NCBI GenBank assembly: GCA_963820545.1
Contig: CAWGAJ010000001.1
Coordinates: forward strand, 930,001-994,000
Source: CAWGAJ01 sp963820545
GTDB taxonomy: Bacteria; Planctomycetota; Planctomycetia; Pirellulales; Thermoguttaceae
Reading direction: 5' to 3'
DNA: 64,000 nt
This document shows, one piece after another, positions 1 through 8,391 of the stretch (its first letter is position 1; each line of letters begins with the position of its first letter). A program made the position numbers and the translations under genes. A model generated the notes under the pieces. The model was not told the origin of the DNA. It saw only the letters and a program-made list of their open reading frames with translations, and ran no database searches.

Positions 1-404
1 CCGAGGCATTCAAACCTATCGAAGATACCTGGTATTACTCCCGGGTTTGCGGCACGTTTAAGGAACGCACGGGCTGGCATACCTGCCAAATGCCCGAGCG
101 ACTGCTGGGACGGATTATCGAAGCCTGTAGCAACCCGGGCGATCTGGTCCTCGATCCGTTTGCCGGCAGCGGGACCACCTTGGCCGTGGCGAAAAAGCTG
201 GGCCGATATTATTTGGGCTTTGAATTATCAAAGCAGTACGCTGAGCAGACAAAACTCCGGTTGGCTTCGATCGAGACAGGCGATCCGCTGGAAGGCGTAG
301 CCGATCCCGTGGCAAGCGCCCCCAGCACGGCCGAGGGCCGCCGCTTGGATCAGGTAAACAAGACTAAACAACGCCGTTTTACACGAAAAACCACCTCACA
401 GTGA
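1..404 (+). CDS. DNA N6-adenine/N4-cytosine methyltransferase, C-terminal part
   Basis: The reading frame is open from the window edge (first full codon at 3) to a TGA at 402-404, so only about 133 C-terminal residues are seen and the start lies outside. The SAM-binding motif I DPFAGSGTT is encoded at 153-179, preceded by a motif X-like segment (CQMPERLLGRII) and followed by YYLGFEL. Motif I close to the C-terminus is the permuted order of beta-class amino-methyltransferases such as those of type II and type III systems. The enzyme would transfer a methyl group from SAM to a base in a specific DNA site. The catalytic DPPY motif would lie upstream and is not visible, and no restriction gene is seen downstream, so a solitary methylase or a system continuing to the left are both possible. 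The last 40 residues are low in recognisable structure. Confidence 0.85.
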   Translation, partial: EAFKPIEDTWYYSRVCGTFKERTGWHTCQMPERLLGRIIEACSNPGDLVLDPFAGSGTTLAVAKKLGRYYLGFELSKQYAEQTKLRLASIETGDPLEGVADPVASAPSTAEGRRLDQVNKTKQRRFTRKTTSQ

Positions 405-408
405 TTCC

Positions 409-1257
409 ATGAAATTCGCTATATGTAACGAGACCTTCCAGGATTGGCCGTTGGAAAAGGCCTTTGATTTTGCGGCCGATTGCGGTTACACAGGCGTGGA
501 GCTCGCGCCGTTTACCTTGGCGGAAAATGCAAGGCAAATTACCGCAGAAAAGCGGGCCGAGGTTCGCAGCCTGGCAGATCGGGCCGGATTGGAGGTAGTC
601 GGCCTGCACTGGCTGCTGGCCAAGACCGAGGGTCTGCATCTAACTAGTCCCGAGACGGAGGTGCGGCGCAAAACGGCTGATTACCTTATGGAACTTGCCC
701 GGCTGTGCGCCGATCTGGGCGGCCGATTGATGGTCTTTGGCTCGCCAAAACAACGCTGTCTTCTGCCGGGAGTTACCCATGCCTCGGCCATGGATTACGC
801 CGCGGAAGTATTCCAACAGATCTTGCCTGTTTTGGGACAAACAGAGGTAGTGCTGGCTTTGGAGCCCTTGGGACCGGAAGAAACCGACTTTTTGCAAACG
901 GCGGCGGAAACCGCGGGACTGATCGAGCGGATCGGCTCGCCGCATATCCGGTTGCACCTGGATTGCAAGTCAATGTCAACCGAGTCGATACCGATTCCTG
1001 AGTTAATTGCTCGATATGGCGCCTTATTGGCCCATTTTCATGCCAACGATCCCAACCGCCAAGGGCCGGGCTTTGGCCGCTTGGACTTTCTGCCCATTCT
1101 CGAAGCATTAGGTAAAATCGATTATCGTGGCTGGGTCTCGGTCGAAGTCTTCGACTACACGCCCGGCATCGAGCGCCTGGCCCGCGATAGTATCAGCTAT
1201 TTGCAGCAGTGCCTGGATAAATTGGCACATGAAGGGCGAGAGGCGAGGAAGCCGTGA
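409..1257 (+). CDS. Sugar phosphate isomerase/epimerase, TIM barrel
   Basis: 282 residues of the xylose isomerase-like TIM-barrel family (AP endonuclease family 2 fold). Four likely metal ligands are visible in the expected strand ends: E152 (ALEPLG), D185 (HLDCKSM), H211 (HFHAND) and E246 (VSVEVF). The HAND...GPGFGRLDF stretch around 211-227 matches the substrate loop of this family. Members isomerise or epimerise sugars or sugar phosphates, or act on inositol derivatives; the substrate cannot be told from sequence. It starts 4 nt after the methyltransferase stop, so the two may share a transcript although no functional link is evident. The ATG at 409 gives the standard N-terminus MKFAICNE. 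Confidence 0.85.
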   Translation: MKFAICNETFQDWPLEKAFDFAADCGYTGVELAPFTLAENARQITAEKRAEVRSLADRAGLEVVGLHWLLAKTEGLHLTSPETEVRRKTADYLMELARLCADLGGRLMVFGSPKQRCLLPGVTHASAMDYAAEVFQQILPVLGQTEVVLALEPLGPEETDFLQTAAETAGLIERIGSPHIRLHLDCKSMSTESIPIPELIARYGALLAHFHANDPNRQGPGFGRLDFLPILEALGKIDYRGWVSVEVFDYTPGIERLARDSISYLQQCLDKLAHEGREARKP

Positions 1258-1319
1258 TTTTGGTGGTTGTAGATCACTGCTTCATGAAGGCGCTTGCTGG
1301 CGTCCGTTTTTTCTGCTTA

Positions 1320-1709
1320 TCACTTTTCCGAACGCGGAGTTGGCCGGAGGCTCTTTTTTGGCAATCGTTTTTTGGTTCTATCTACTAAACGATTTTGGTC
1401 GGCGTGTTCCAGGCGCTGAAGCGTCTTGACCATCCGATCTAAATCGTAATTGTGTTGTTTGGCAAACTCATCGCGATTGCGCCAAACGTCTGCTAAAATT
1501 TCATTCTTTATAGTACCCGATCTCCATGATTTCCATAGGGGTGCAAATTTCCGGACATTGGGGAGTTCCTTAAGGAGCTGTAGGAGTCTTATCTCGCCCG
1601 ATGATATCTTGCCGCTGGGATTAGCCGAAAGTAATTTATCCCACTGTTTTTTGCAGACTGTATTTTTGGGAAAATACAGCCGGTTTTCAGGGGATAATTT
1701 TTTATACAA
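1320..1709 (-). CDS. Small hypothetical protein, possible antitoxin-like C-terminus
   Basis: A 129-residue open frame in a stretch otherwise without genes. Residues about 74-105 (DVWRNRDEFAKQHNYDLD and following) resemble the short family found next to PIN-type toxins in many bacteria, which begins DPIVEEVR..RE..A..FNYDLDAI. In that family the segment lies at the N-terminus of an 80-90 residue protein; here it follows about 70 residues of unrelated, non-descript sequence and there is no ATG directly before it. No toxin gene is adjacent. This may be a remnant or a chance frame. Confidence 0.3.
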   Translation of the reverse strand: MYKKLSPENRLYFPKNTVCKKQWDKLLSANPSGKISSGEIRLLQLLKELPNVRKFAPLWKSWRSGTIKNEILADVWRNRDEFAKQHNYDLDRMVKTLQRLEHADQNRLVDRTKKRLPKKSLRPTPRSEK

Positions 1710-2178
1710 GTTGCAATTTCTATACGGTCAGGTCCAGTTACCGACTTTCCTAGAACTGCCAATTTGGCAGGCCAGGGGAATTTATTATCAACTGAGAAAA
1801 TCATAATTACAACACTTGTCTTGTAAGGGATGGCAATAATTTCAAACATGTTCCGAATGACCAATTAGGAGTAAGGAGGACACGCTCAGCGGCAACTATT
1901 CGTAAGATGAAACTGTGGAAGACGTTCTGTAAATATACTGATGTTCACTATCTAGATTTTAGGGCCATCGTGTTGGATAGGCATGAGAGTTGCACTTAGA
2001 AAGAATATCGTCCGAGGCCAATAGAGACAAAACCGCCCCCCCTACGGTATTAAAACTACGTTTTTTTCGGAAAAACTTGTAGAATTAAGGTCGTAGGAAA
2101 GGTTTCTCGTCATTTGGTAAACGGATACCAGCTTAATTTTTAGCTGGTTCGAACCCTTTTCTGCATGGAATCGTAGAG
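1710..2178. other. Intergenic stretch before the ECF sigma gene
   Basis: No convincing gene, tRNA or hairpin terminator is seen. The sequence is AT-richer than its neighbours. It is expected to hold the promoter of the sigma/anti-sigma pair, but no clear -35/-10 pair could be chosen by eye. Confidence 0.4.
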
Positions 2179-2823
2179 ATGTATAACGGCACGATTGAAC
2201 ACCTTCAGCCGTCCGCAAATAACGCCCTAAGCGGCGTGAGCGACGAAGAGCTATTGCTAGACTATCGCTCACGATTGGCCCGGCCGGCGTTTGAAGAACT
2301 GGTACGCCGCTACGAAAAGGAGTTGTACGGTTACTTACGTCACTACCTTGGCGACGCGGAGATGGCCGAGGACGTGTTTCAACAGACGTTCCTCCAGGTG
2401 CATCTGAAGTGCGATCAGTTCGAGGAAGGCCGGAAAGTGCGACCTTGGTTGTATACGGTGGCCACGAATCAGGCCATCGATTATCAACGGCGCAACCGGC
2501 GGCATCGGATAGCCAGCCTGGACCGTCGCCTGGAGCGGGGCATGGAGGGAGAAACTGGGACCCTGGTGGAATTAATCGACAGCGAGGAGACGGGGCCCAG
2601 AGAAGAGGCGGAATCAGCCGAACAATACGATCAATTACGAGAGGCCATCGAAGAATTACCGGAGCAAATGCAGCAAGTGGTGCTGTTAGTATATTTCCAA
2701 GGACTAAAATACCGCGAGGCCGCCGATATATTGGCGATTCCCGTGGGAACTGTAAAAAGCCGGCTTCACGCCGCAATACAGAAATTAAGCGAGACGCTAA
2801 ACCACATAAACTTGCCAAAATGA
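2179..2823 (+). CDS. RNA polymerase ECF-type sigma factor
   Basis: 214 residues, the usual length of a sigma-70 ECF factor. Sigma region 2 spans about 36-105, with the core-binding helix AEDVFQQTFLQV (63-74) and the region 2.4 segment RPWLYTVATNQAIDYQRR. Sigma region 4 spans about 150-205 with the helix-turn-helix LKYREAADILAIPVGTVKSR (176-195). An acidic linker of about 40 residues joins them. It directs RNA polymerase to an alternative promoter set. The gene lies 45 nt upstream of a membrane protein with an anti-sigma-like N-terminus, the usual arrangement of an ECF factor and its regulator. The regulon is unknown. Confidence 0.92.
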   Translation: MYNGTIEHLQPSANNALSGVSDEELLLDYRSRLARPAFEELVRRYEKELYGYLRHYLGDAEMAEDVFQQTFLQVHLKCDQFEEGRKVRPWLYTVATNQAIDYQRRNRRHRIASLDRRLERGMEGETGTLVELIDSEETGPREEAESAEQYDQLREAIEELPEQMQQVVLLVYFQGLKYREAADILAIPVGTVKSRLHAAIQKLSETLNHINLPK

Positions 2824-2868
2824 TTTGATGATTGAGAGGGGCAGTCCCTTTCGAGGAACCAGCCTGAT

Positions 2869-3861
2869 ATGACCGACTCCGATCGAGAACAACTACTTGG
2901 TTACCTGTTAGGCGCTTTGGATGAAGAGGAGCAGCCGGTAGTTGACGCGCAACTGGCGAGCGATCCGGAGTATCGCCGGGAGTTGTCGGCGTTGCGTCGG
3001 CAAGTGGAGCGGTTGTCGGCATTGCGTGGCGATTTTTCTCCGCCGCCCGGGCTGGCCGAGCGAACCTGCCGCTTTGTGGCCGAGCATCTGGCCACACCGC
3101 AGACGATTGCTACGGGCACGGGTTTGAGCCCCGAGGCGGCTCCACCCAGTTGGATCAGCCGGCTGACTAAATTGGACCTAGTCATGGCGGCTACGGTGCT
3201 GGCGGCAGCGGCTTTGTTGATTTTTCCCGCCATTCAAAACAGCCGCTTTACCGCGCGTCGCGCCGTCTGCCAGGATAACATGCGCGAACTGAGCGCGGCA
3301 CTGGCCCAATACAGTCAAAGCAACGGCGGATTTTTCCCCGTCATACCTTCGCAAGGCAAGTTGGCCGCAGCCGGAATTTACGCCCCGGTCTTATTCCAAA
3401 ACAAGTTGATCACCGATTCCAACCGTTTTCTCTGTCCCGACTCGCGTTTGGCCGCTAAACGCAACACCTTTCACATTCCCACCTATAGCGAGTTGGAACT
3501 GACGCCGCCCGCCCAGCTCGTTAACATGCGTCCGACGCTCGGCGGCAGCTACGGCTACAATCTCGGCTATACGCGCGACGGCATCTACCATCCCACGAAA
3601 AATCTTTATCGCAATAATTTTGCAATTTTGTCCGACGCGCCCAGCGATCGGCCGGACCATCAAAGCGAAAATCACGGCGGCTGGGGACAAAACGTGCTCT
3701 TTGAGAACGGCGGCGTGAAATATTTGCTTTCGTCCAAGCCCGCGGACTCGATTGACGACATCTTCACCAACGACGCGGGACAAGTCGCCGCTGGGTTGCA
3801 TCAGAACGATTCGGTCATTGGCGCCAGCAATGCAGCGCCGATTATTTATGTAAATCGTTAA
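2869..3861 (+). CDS. Anti-sigma-like membrane protein with C-terminal pseudopilin-like domain
   Basis: 330 residues in three parts. Residues 1-60 are a short helical domain (LLGYLLGALDEEEQ...) like the cytoplasmic part of planctomycete anti-sigma factors, but without the HxxxCxxC zinc motif. Residues about 103-120 form one membrane helix (VMAATVLAAAALLIFP). The remaining 200 residues, predicted outside the membrane, start CQDNMRELSAALAQYSQSNG and end with a stretch around 268-286 (NHGGWGQNVLFENGGVKYL) that closely resembles the conserved C-terminal motif HGGxGxNVLFxDGHV of planctomycete DUF1559-type pseudopilins, with the D and H of DGH replaced. Position after the ECF gene suggests it holds the sigma factor at the membrane and senses a signal with its outer domain. 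This role is inferred. Confidence 0.7.
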   Translation: MTDSDREQLLGYLLGALDEEEQPVVDAQLASDPEYRRELSALRRQVERLSALRGDFSPPPGLAERTCRFVAEHLATPQTIATGTGLSPEAAPPSWISRLTKLDLVMAATVLAAAALLIFPAIQNSRFTARRAVCQDNMRELSAALAQYSQSNGGFFPVIPSQGKLAAAGIYAPVLFQNKLITDSNRFLCPDSRLAAKRNTFHIPTYSELELTPPAQLVNMRPTLGGSYGYNLGYTRDGIYHPTKNLYRNNFAILSDAPSDRPDHQSENHGGWGQNVLFENGGVKYLLSSKPADSIDDIFTNDAGQVAAGLHQNDSVIGASNAAPIIYVNR

Positions 3862-3922
3862 AACTCCTTTTTTGAAAAAACCAGAGTAGCCTTTACAACT
3901 GATAACACACCTCTTGAGTGAG

Positions 3923-4005
3923 CCGTGGGAATAATTCCAGGCCCGATTAGTCGCCCAAGGAGGATTTGGACTGATTAGGCAAAGGATTATTCCCGCGGTT
4001 TTTTT
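3923..4005 (+). terminator. Probable Rho-independent terminator with long loop
   Basis: CCGTGGGAATAAT (3923-3935) pairs with ATTATTCCCGCGG (3986-3998) with one G-U pair, followed by seven T residues (3999-4005). The loop of about 50 nt is unusually long. It closes the sigma/anti-sigma transcript. Confidence 0.55.
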
Positions 4006-4159
4006 GCAACTTATCTGGCTTTGCTGGTTTTGAGCATTAACATCAGCTTGACGGTTGGGCAAATTAGGTCGGTTTGCCGAGACGGTCGGCAAGCCGCATC
4101 ACTGTTAATGCCGATTCTAATCACAGCAGAAGAGTGTTGGTACGCGTGAGGGTGAGTAA

Positions 4160-4825
4160 ATGTACAAAACCATTTTATTCAGTGCGCTTTTGTTGGCCGT
4201 CGCAATAGGCGGACCAATCACCATGTTTCGCTCCTCGGATTTCTGGCGCGATTTACGCGCGGGGACGATTTGGGGAAAATCATCGGCTAAATCCGGGGAA
4301 ACGAGCGAGGCGGCCGAGGCCGTGAAGTCGGCCGAAAAAGCGTCCGACGCTAACCTGCTGGTCCCACATTCGCCCACATTATCATTAGAAGGATCGCCCA
4401 CCCCGACTCTCAGCGAAGTATTGCGATTCGATGTGTTGCCGGCCTGGGTGCTACAGCGCTGGCCGCGGGTGTCCACTGACCTGGCCCATTTGCAACTGCA
4501 AGGTTATCGCGTACCCTTGGTTACCGGCACCAGCGAAAGCGACGTGGCCGGCTCGCTGACCTACTATTTCAACTCTGCCCAGCAAGTGCAACAGATCACG
4601 CTTAAAGCAACCACCGGCGACCCGCGGACGTTGATTGGGCTGTTGAGCAGCCGCTATGGGTATGTGCGCCGGCCGAACAACGATCCCAGCCGATTGGTCT
4701 TCGAAGCAGTCAATGATTCCGGCAAACCACTAGGCTCGATGATCGTCCAATCGGCGCCCGTGGTGCGGATGTACGATCCCCACCATCGTTATAACATTGA
4801 ACTGACCATGGATCGGCCGAAGTAG
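4160..4825 (+). CDS. Conserved planctomycete hypothetical protein (DUF6690-like)
   Basis: 221 residues with a hydrophobic N-terminus (TILFSALLLAVAIGGPITMF, 4-23) that is a signal or anchor, a low-complexity Ala/Ser/Glu linker to about residue 65, and a compact C-terminal domain of about 150 residues with the conserved-looking phrases LRFDVLPAWVLQRWPRVST and LTYYFNSAQQVQQITLKATTGD. Similar proteins occur in planctomycetes with unknown function; the DUF6690 assignment is from memory and is tentative. The gene stands alone between a terminator and a convergent gene. Its stop codon is the first part of a heptamer array. Confidence 0.6.
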   Translation: MYKTILFSALLLAVAIGGPITMFRSSDFWRDLRAGTIWGKSSAKSGETSEAAEAVKSAEKASDANLLVPHSPTLSLEGSPTPTLSEVLRFDVLPAWVLQRWPRVSTDLAHLQLQGYRVPLVTGTSESDVAGSLTYYFNSAQQVQQITLKATTGDPRTLIGLLSSRYGYVRRPNNDPSRLVFEAVNDSGKPLGSMIVQSAPVVRMYDPHHRYNIELTMDRPK

Positions 4826-4844
4826 GGTTCAGGGTTCGGGGTTC
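4824..4844 (+). repeat. Heptanucleotide array, RGGGTTC family
   Basis: Three consecutive 7-nt units (AGGGTTC, AGGGTTC, GGGGTTC) beginning inside the stop codon of the preceding gene. One of several heptamer families at gene borders in this window. Confidence 0.6.
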
Positions 4845-5042
4845 AGAATCTATGTAATTTTTCTGAGCATTTTGCGCAACTTGTAAAGTTGCAACCAAAG
4901 GAACTCTAACAAAATCAGGGCAGCCGTATGAAAACCCGACCGCCCTGAATCGTTCTGTTGGAATCAGGCAAGACGTCAACCTGGATCGAATCCCTTTTGC
5001 CAATCCTGCTTCCCCAGTCCCGAATCTCAAGCCTGGTTTATA

Positions 5043-5074
5043 ATAAGCCCGGGGGTTTTATCCCCCGGGCTTAT
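5043..5074 (-). terminator. Perfect inverted repeat at the 3' end of the BBP7 gene
   Basis: ATAAGCCCGGGGG (5043-5055) and its exact complement (5062-5074) enclose a short AT loop. It sits 31 nt past the stop of the minus-strand outer-membrane gene and between two convergent genes, so it can end transcription in both directions, although the T-run is weak. Confidence 0.55.
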
Positions 5075-5104
5075 GAATAATCCGTATGTTTAACTTGCTA
5101 TCTC

Positions 5105-6844
5105 TCAGAAATTATACGCGAGTGTAAGGAAAGCTCCGTGGAGGATCAGGTCGCCGTTTCTGTCGATGTCGGCAATGGCAGGAATATCGACAGTGTAGAA
5201 GGGTATTTGGGCGTCGGCCAGACCAATGCTCGAGACCGCCACCACGCGGTATCCCGCCCGGGCGCTCCACTGATTGGCAAAACGCCAATCAAAGCCTACG
5301 TCCATTTGGGTAAGGAACGAGACGGTATTGGTCGAGGAGTCAACTGGATACGTTCCGGTCACACCGCTGGTAGGATCGGGTCTGCCATTCTCGCCACTGC
5401 CCACGTAAGCCTGAAAATAATTGTTAATGTGGTTGTTATAGATGCCGAACTTAGGCGTGAGATAAAAGCGAAGATTAGCGCCCATGTTATATCCCAAATC
5501 GAAGCCGATTTGCGGACCGATGAGGTTGTTGGTAATCAGATCGCTGAAGTAAGCCTCGTATCTACCGTCGCTTTCACCGAAGTAGTGATCCTCCATCACC
5601 GATCCAAAACGCCATGATTCTTGGAAACGGAAATAGCGTATGCCAAGCGACCAGCCCAAGTCCCAACGCGAGTCGCAACCGTATGTCCATTGCCCGCGCA
5701 CTAAGTTGACCTCGACGTTGTGCACCTCATCCCTGCGCCAGAGACGGTGTTCGGCCGCTTCCCCAGTAACGCCACCGGCAGGCCCGCCGCCAAACCAAAT
5801 TTGGGCTTGCTCCCAACTCGATGTACCTCGAAAATAAAACTGGTTATATTGTACCTGCAAGGGTGTGCCAACCGTACCGCCTGGTACTGTATGACTTACA
5901 TAGCTTTGGAATTCATCCAAGGTCCAATAAGAGGCTTCTATTGCCCAATAGCCGGGATTGCAGCCGCAGCAGAATCGTCGGCCGATGCGTACCTCGCCGC
6001 CCCAACGCCAACTAAACTCATCGTTGGGAAAATCATTGTGCGTTTGGTTGCCGATTTCATAAGTTATGTAAACCTTGTTAGGCCGGTCGCGGGTCATCAC
6101 CAACGCCGAGAGCGAGGCATACCAGAGGCAAGGCTCGGCACAGCCATAATTGCAGTTGCCGCAGGCTGACTGATCGTAGCGGTTGACATAGGGTTGATAC
6201 ATGCCGCATTGACCATTATAGGGCGGGTAACCTTCAGAACCAGTGGCGCAGCCATAAGCGCCTTGACCTTGTTCGGCAAGCATCTGGCTCATCACTCCCG
6301 GCGATTGTTGAATGCCGGGCGCAGGGATTGGTTCGGGCAGGACGGGCTGCGCGGGCGGGGTCGGGCCGGCAGGCGCCATTTGCGGTACAGGCATGGCCGG
6401 CTGCGCAAACAAAGGCTGAGTTGCGCCCGACTGATCGGCGGCGGCCGTATAATACATGGGTCGGGAATAAGTGGGTGTGCGATATTGCGAACCCATTTGC
6501 CCATAAGTCGCTACGGGCCTGGCCGGCAAGGGCTGCATTTGCTGAGCTGCGTAAGGCTGCATTTGCTGGGCTGCGTAAGGCTGCACTGGCTGAGCCGCAT
6601 AGGTTTGCATTGGTTGAGCCTGATAGGCTTGCATTGGTTGCTGCATGGGCTGCTGAGCAACATAACTTGCCGGTGCGGAATAACTTCCGGGAGTAGTCGA
6701 ATAACTGTCGTATGGAGCCACGTTTGCCGCTGGTTGCGACATCTTGATGGTGTCAGGCGACCCATACAATCCATATTGCCCCATAGCTACGGTGGCAGTA
6801 CCGGCCACCATGAATAAACATAAGCATATTCGGAAGAGTTTCAT
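5105..6844 (-). CDS. BBP7-family outer-membrane beta-barrel protein
   Basis: 579 residues from the ATG at 6844, chosen because an AAGGAG ribosome site lies 8 nt upstream and the protein then begins with a signal peptide (MKLFRICLCLFMVAGTATVAMG). An in-frame ATG 18 codons earlier is less likely. Residues about 50-190 are Gln/Pro/Ala-rich with short repeats of the type QPYAAQQM. Cys-rich residues about 195-245 (CGNCNYGCAEPC) follow, then about 330 residues of alternating, aromatic-rich sequence (WRWGGEVRIGRRF, YFRGTSSWEQAQIW, GPQIGFDLGYNMG) ending in LTLAYNF, a typical beta-barrel terminus with final Phe. This layout is that of the BBP7 family, abundant in planctomycete outer membranes. Function is unknown; a porin-like or surface role is inferred. 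Confidence 0.75.
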   Translation of the reverse strand: MKLFRICLCLFMVAGTATVAMGQYGLYGSPDTIKMSQPAANVAPYDSYSTTPGSYSAPASYVAQQPMQQPMQAYQAQPMQTYAAQPVQPYAAQQMQPYAAQQMQPLPARPVATYGQMGSQYRTPTYSRPMYYTAAADQSGATQPLFAQPAMPVPQMAPAGPTPPAQPVLPEPIPAPGIQQSPGVMSQMLAEQGQGAYGCATGSEGYPPYNGQCGMYQPYVNRYDQSACGNCNYGCAEPCLWYASLSALVMTRDRPNKVYITYEIGNQTHNDFPNDEFSWRWGGEVRIGRRFCCGCNPGYWAIEASYWTLDEFQSYVSHTVPGGTVGTPLQVQYNQFYFRGTSSWEQAQIWFGGGPAGGVTGEAAEHRLWRRDEVHNVEVNLVRGQWTYGCDSRWDLGWSLGIRYFRFQESWRFGSVMEDHYFGESDGRYEAYFSDLITNNLIGPQIGFDLGYNMGANLRFYLTPKFGIYNNHINNYFQAYVGSGENGRPDPTSGVTGTYPVDSSTNTVSFLTQMDVGFDWRFANQWSARAGYRVVAVSSIGLADAQIPFYTVDIPAIADIDRNGDLILHGAFLTLAYNF

Positions 6845-7153
6845 GTATAGACTCCTTTCCCTGGGACGTGCCGAATCCGTCTTCTCGTTAAAATCCATCG
6901 TCTCGGAAATAGCATTGAATTCGACTAAATACCAGCGAGCGAGCCATTTTCAAGCAGAAGCGCGATAGCGCATTGATGTGCCCCTAAAATCTTCTTTCGA
7001 TACCCCAACTTGACCTGTTGGCATAATCGGAAAAGCTCAACACTGTGTGATAGGTAAAATCGCCCTATCCTCGATGGGTAGGTCAGGGTAAAATTGCGAT
7101 ATTGAATACTTTGTTTGCGATTTTTCCTTTAACGCAACTCATTACGGGATAAT
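6845..7153. promoter_or_regulatory. Divergent promoter region between the BBP7 gene and aroC
   Basis: About 309 nt between two divergently transcribed genes, so it must hold both promoters. It is AT-rich near aroC. The SD of the minus-strand gene (AAGGAG) is clear; no SD is obvious before the aroC ATG, and no promoter boxes could be fixed with confidence. Confidence 0.4.
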
Positions 7154-8311
7154 ATGTTACGTTACTTGACCGCCGGCGAATCGCACGGCAAAGCGATTGT
7201 GGCCTTGGTGGATGGCTTTCCTGCCGGGGTGCAATTGAACACTGAATTGATCGACGCTGAACTCCGCCGTCGACAAGGGGGCTATGGCCGCGGCGGCCGG
7301 CAAAGCTTGGAATGCGATCATGTAGAGGTTCTAAGTGGCGTATGGCGGGGCATCACGCTGGGCAGCCCTATTGCCTTGATGATGCCGAATAACGATTACA
7401 AAATCGACCGCATGGATGATCTGGAACGGCCGCGACCAGGGCACGGCGATCTGAGCGGTTCGATCAAGTACCTGAGTTCGATCCGCGCGATCCTGGAACG
7501 GGCCAGCGCACGGGAAACCACCGGACGGGTTGCCGCCGGCGCCTTGGCCAAGCAATTGTTGACGCCTTTCGGCATTAGCGTGTTCGGGTATGTGGTGCAG
7601 GTGGGACCGATCGACATTCAATCAAAGCCGGGCACCTTGGAGGAACAACTCGCCCTGCGGGAGAAGAGCGAACTGTATTCGCTCAATCCGGATCAAGACG
7701 AGGAGATCAAGGCCCTTATCGACCAGACACGCAAGGGCGGCAACACGCTGGGCGGCGTAATCGAGATCCGCGTTGAAGGCGTGCCGTTCGGCTTGGGTTC
7801 GCACGCGCAATGGGATAAGAAACTGGACGGCCGGTTGAGCCAGGCGTTGATGTCGGTACAGGCGATCAAGGGCGTGGAGATCGGCATGGGATTCGGCATG
7901 TCGAGTCGACCGGGATCCGAGGTCCACGACCCGATCCATTACGATCCCAAACTAGCCGACACGCCCACGCTGGGCTTCACCAGGCCCACGAATAACGCCG
8001 GCGGTCTGGAGGCGGGCATGACCAATTCGCAGCCCATCGTGATCCGCGCGGCGAAAAAACCGATCAGCACGCTTGCTCGGCCGCTGGAATCGGTCAATCT
8101 GAAAACGATGCTGCCCGAGGCCGCGGCGTACGAACGCAGCGACGTGTGCGCCGTTGCCGCGGCCAGTTGCATTTTGGAAAATGTAACCGCTTTTGAAATC
8201 GCCCGGGCAATGGTGGACAAATTCGGCGGCGACAGTCTGGAAGAAATGCAGGCACGCTACAAACTGTTTTACGAATTAGCAAAAAAGAAATTGACGATAA
8301 ATGCTGGATGA
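7154..8311 (+). CDS. aroC: Chorismate synthase
   Basis: 385 residues, full length for the family. It converts 5-enolpyruvylshikimate 3-phosphate to chorismate using reduced FMN, the last shared step to aromatic amino acids, folate and quinones. Family signatures are present in order: AGESHG (7-12, active-site His), GYGRGGRQ (about 43-50), RPGHGDLSGSIKY (about 94-106) with the second catalytic His, ERASARETTGR (about 115-125), and the C-terminal GFTRPTNNAGGLEAGMTN region. The gene stands alone; its 3' end runs directly into a GTGGRCA heptamer array. Cytoplasmic. Confidence 0.97.
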   Translation: MLRYLTAGESHGKAIVALVDGFPAGVQLNTELIDAELRRRQGGYGRGGRQSLECDHVEVLSGVWRGITLGSPIALMMPNNDYKIDRMDDLERPRPGHGDLSGSIKYLSSIRAILERASARETTGRVAAGALAKQLLTPFGISVFGYVVQVGPIDIQSKPGTLEEQLALREKSELYSLNPDQDEEIKALIDQTRKGGNTLGGVIEIRVEGVPFGLGSHAQWDKKLDGRLSQALMSVQAIKGVEIGMGFGMSSRPGSEVHDPIHYDPKLADTPTLGFTRPTNNAGGLEAGMTNSQPIVIRAAKKPISTLARPLESVNLKTMLPEAAAYERSDVCAVAAASCILENVTAFEIARAMVDKFGGDSLEEMQARYKLFYELAKKKLTINAG

Positions 8312-8317
8312 TGAAGA

Positions 8318-8348
8318 GTGGACAGTGGGCGGTGGAAGGTGGGCAGTG
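8318..8348 (+). repeat. Heptanucleotide array, GTGGRCA family
   Basis: Units GTGGACA, GTGGGCG, GTGGAAG, GTGGGCA and a partial fifth unit, each exactly 7 nt, starting 6 nt after the aroC stop codon. Confidence 0.75.
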
Positions 8349-8391
8349 AAAAACTGCCGATTGCATTGATCATTCAAAAAGGCGGACAAGG

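Noticed and set aside
2042..3097. Long minus-strand open frame across the sigma factor gene
   Set aside because: It is antisense to a clear sigma factor and its translation is Pro/Arg-rich with no domain.
6194..6817. Plus-strand frame antisense to the BBP7 gene
   Set aside because: Its repeats mirror the Gln/Ala-rich part of the real gene and it lacks start signals.
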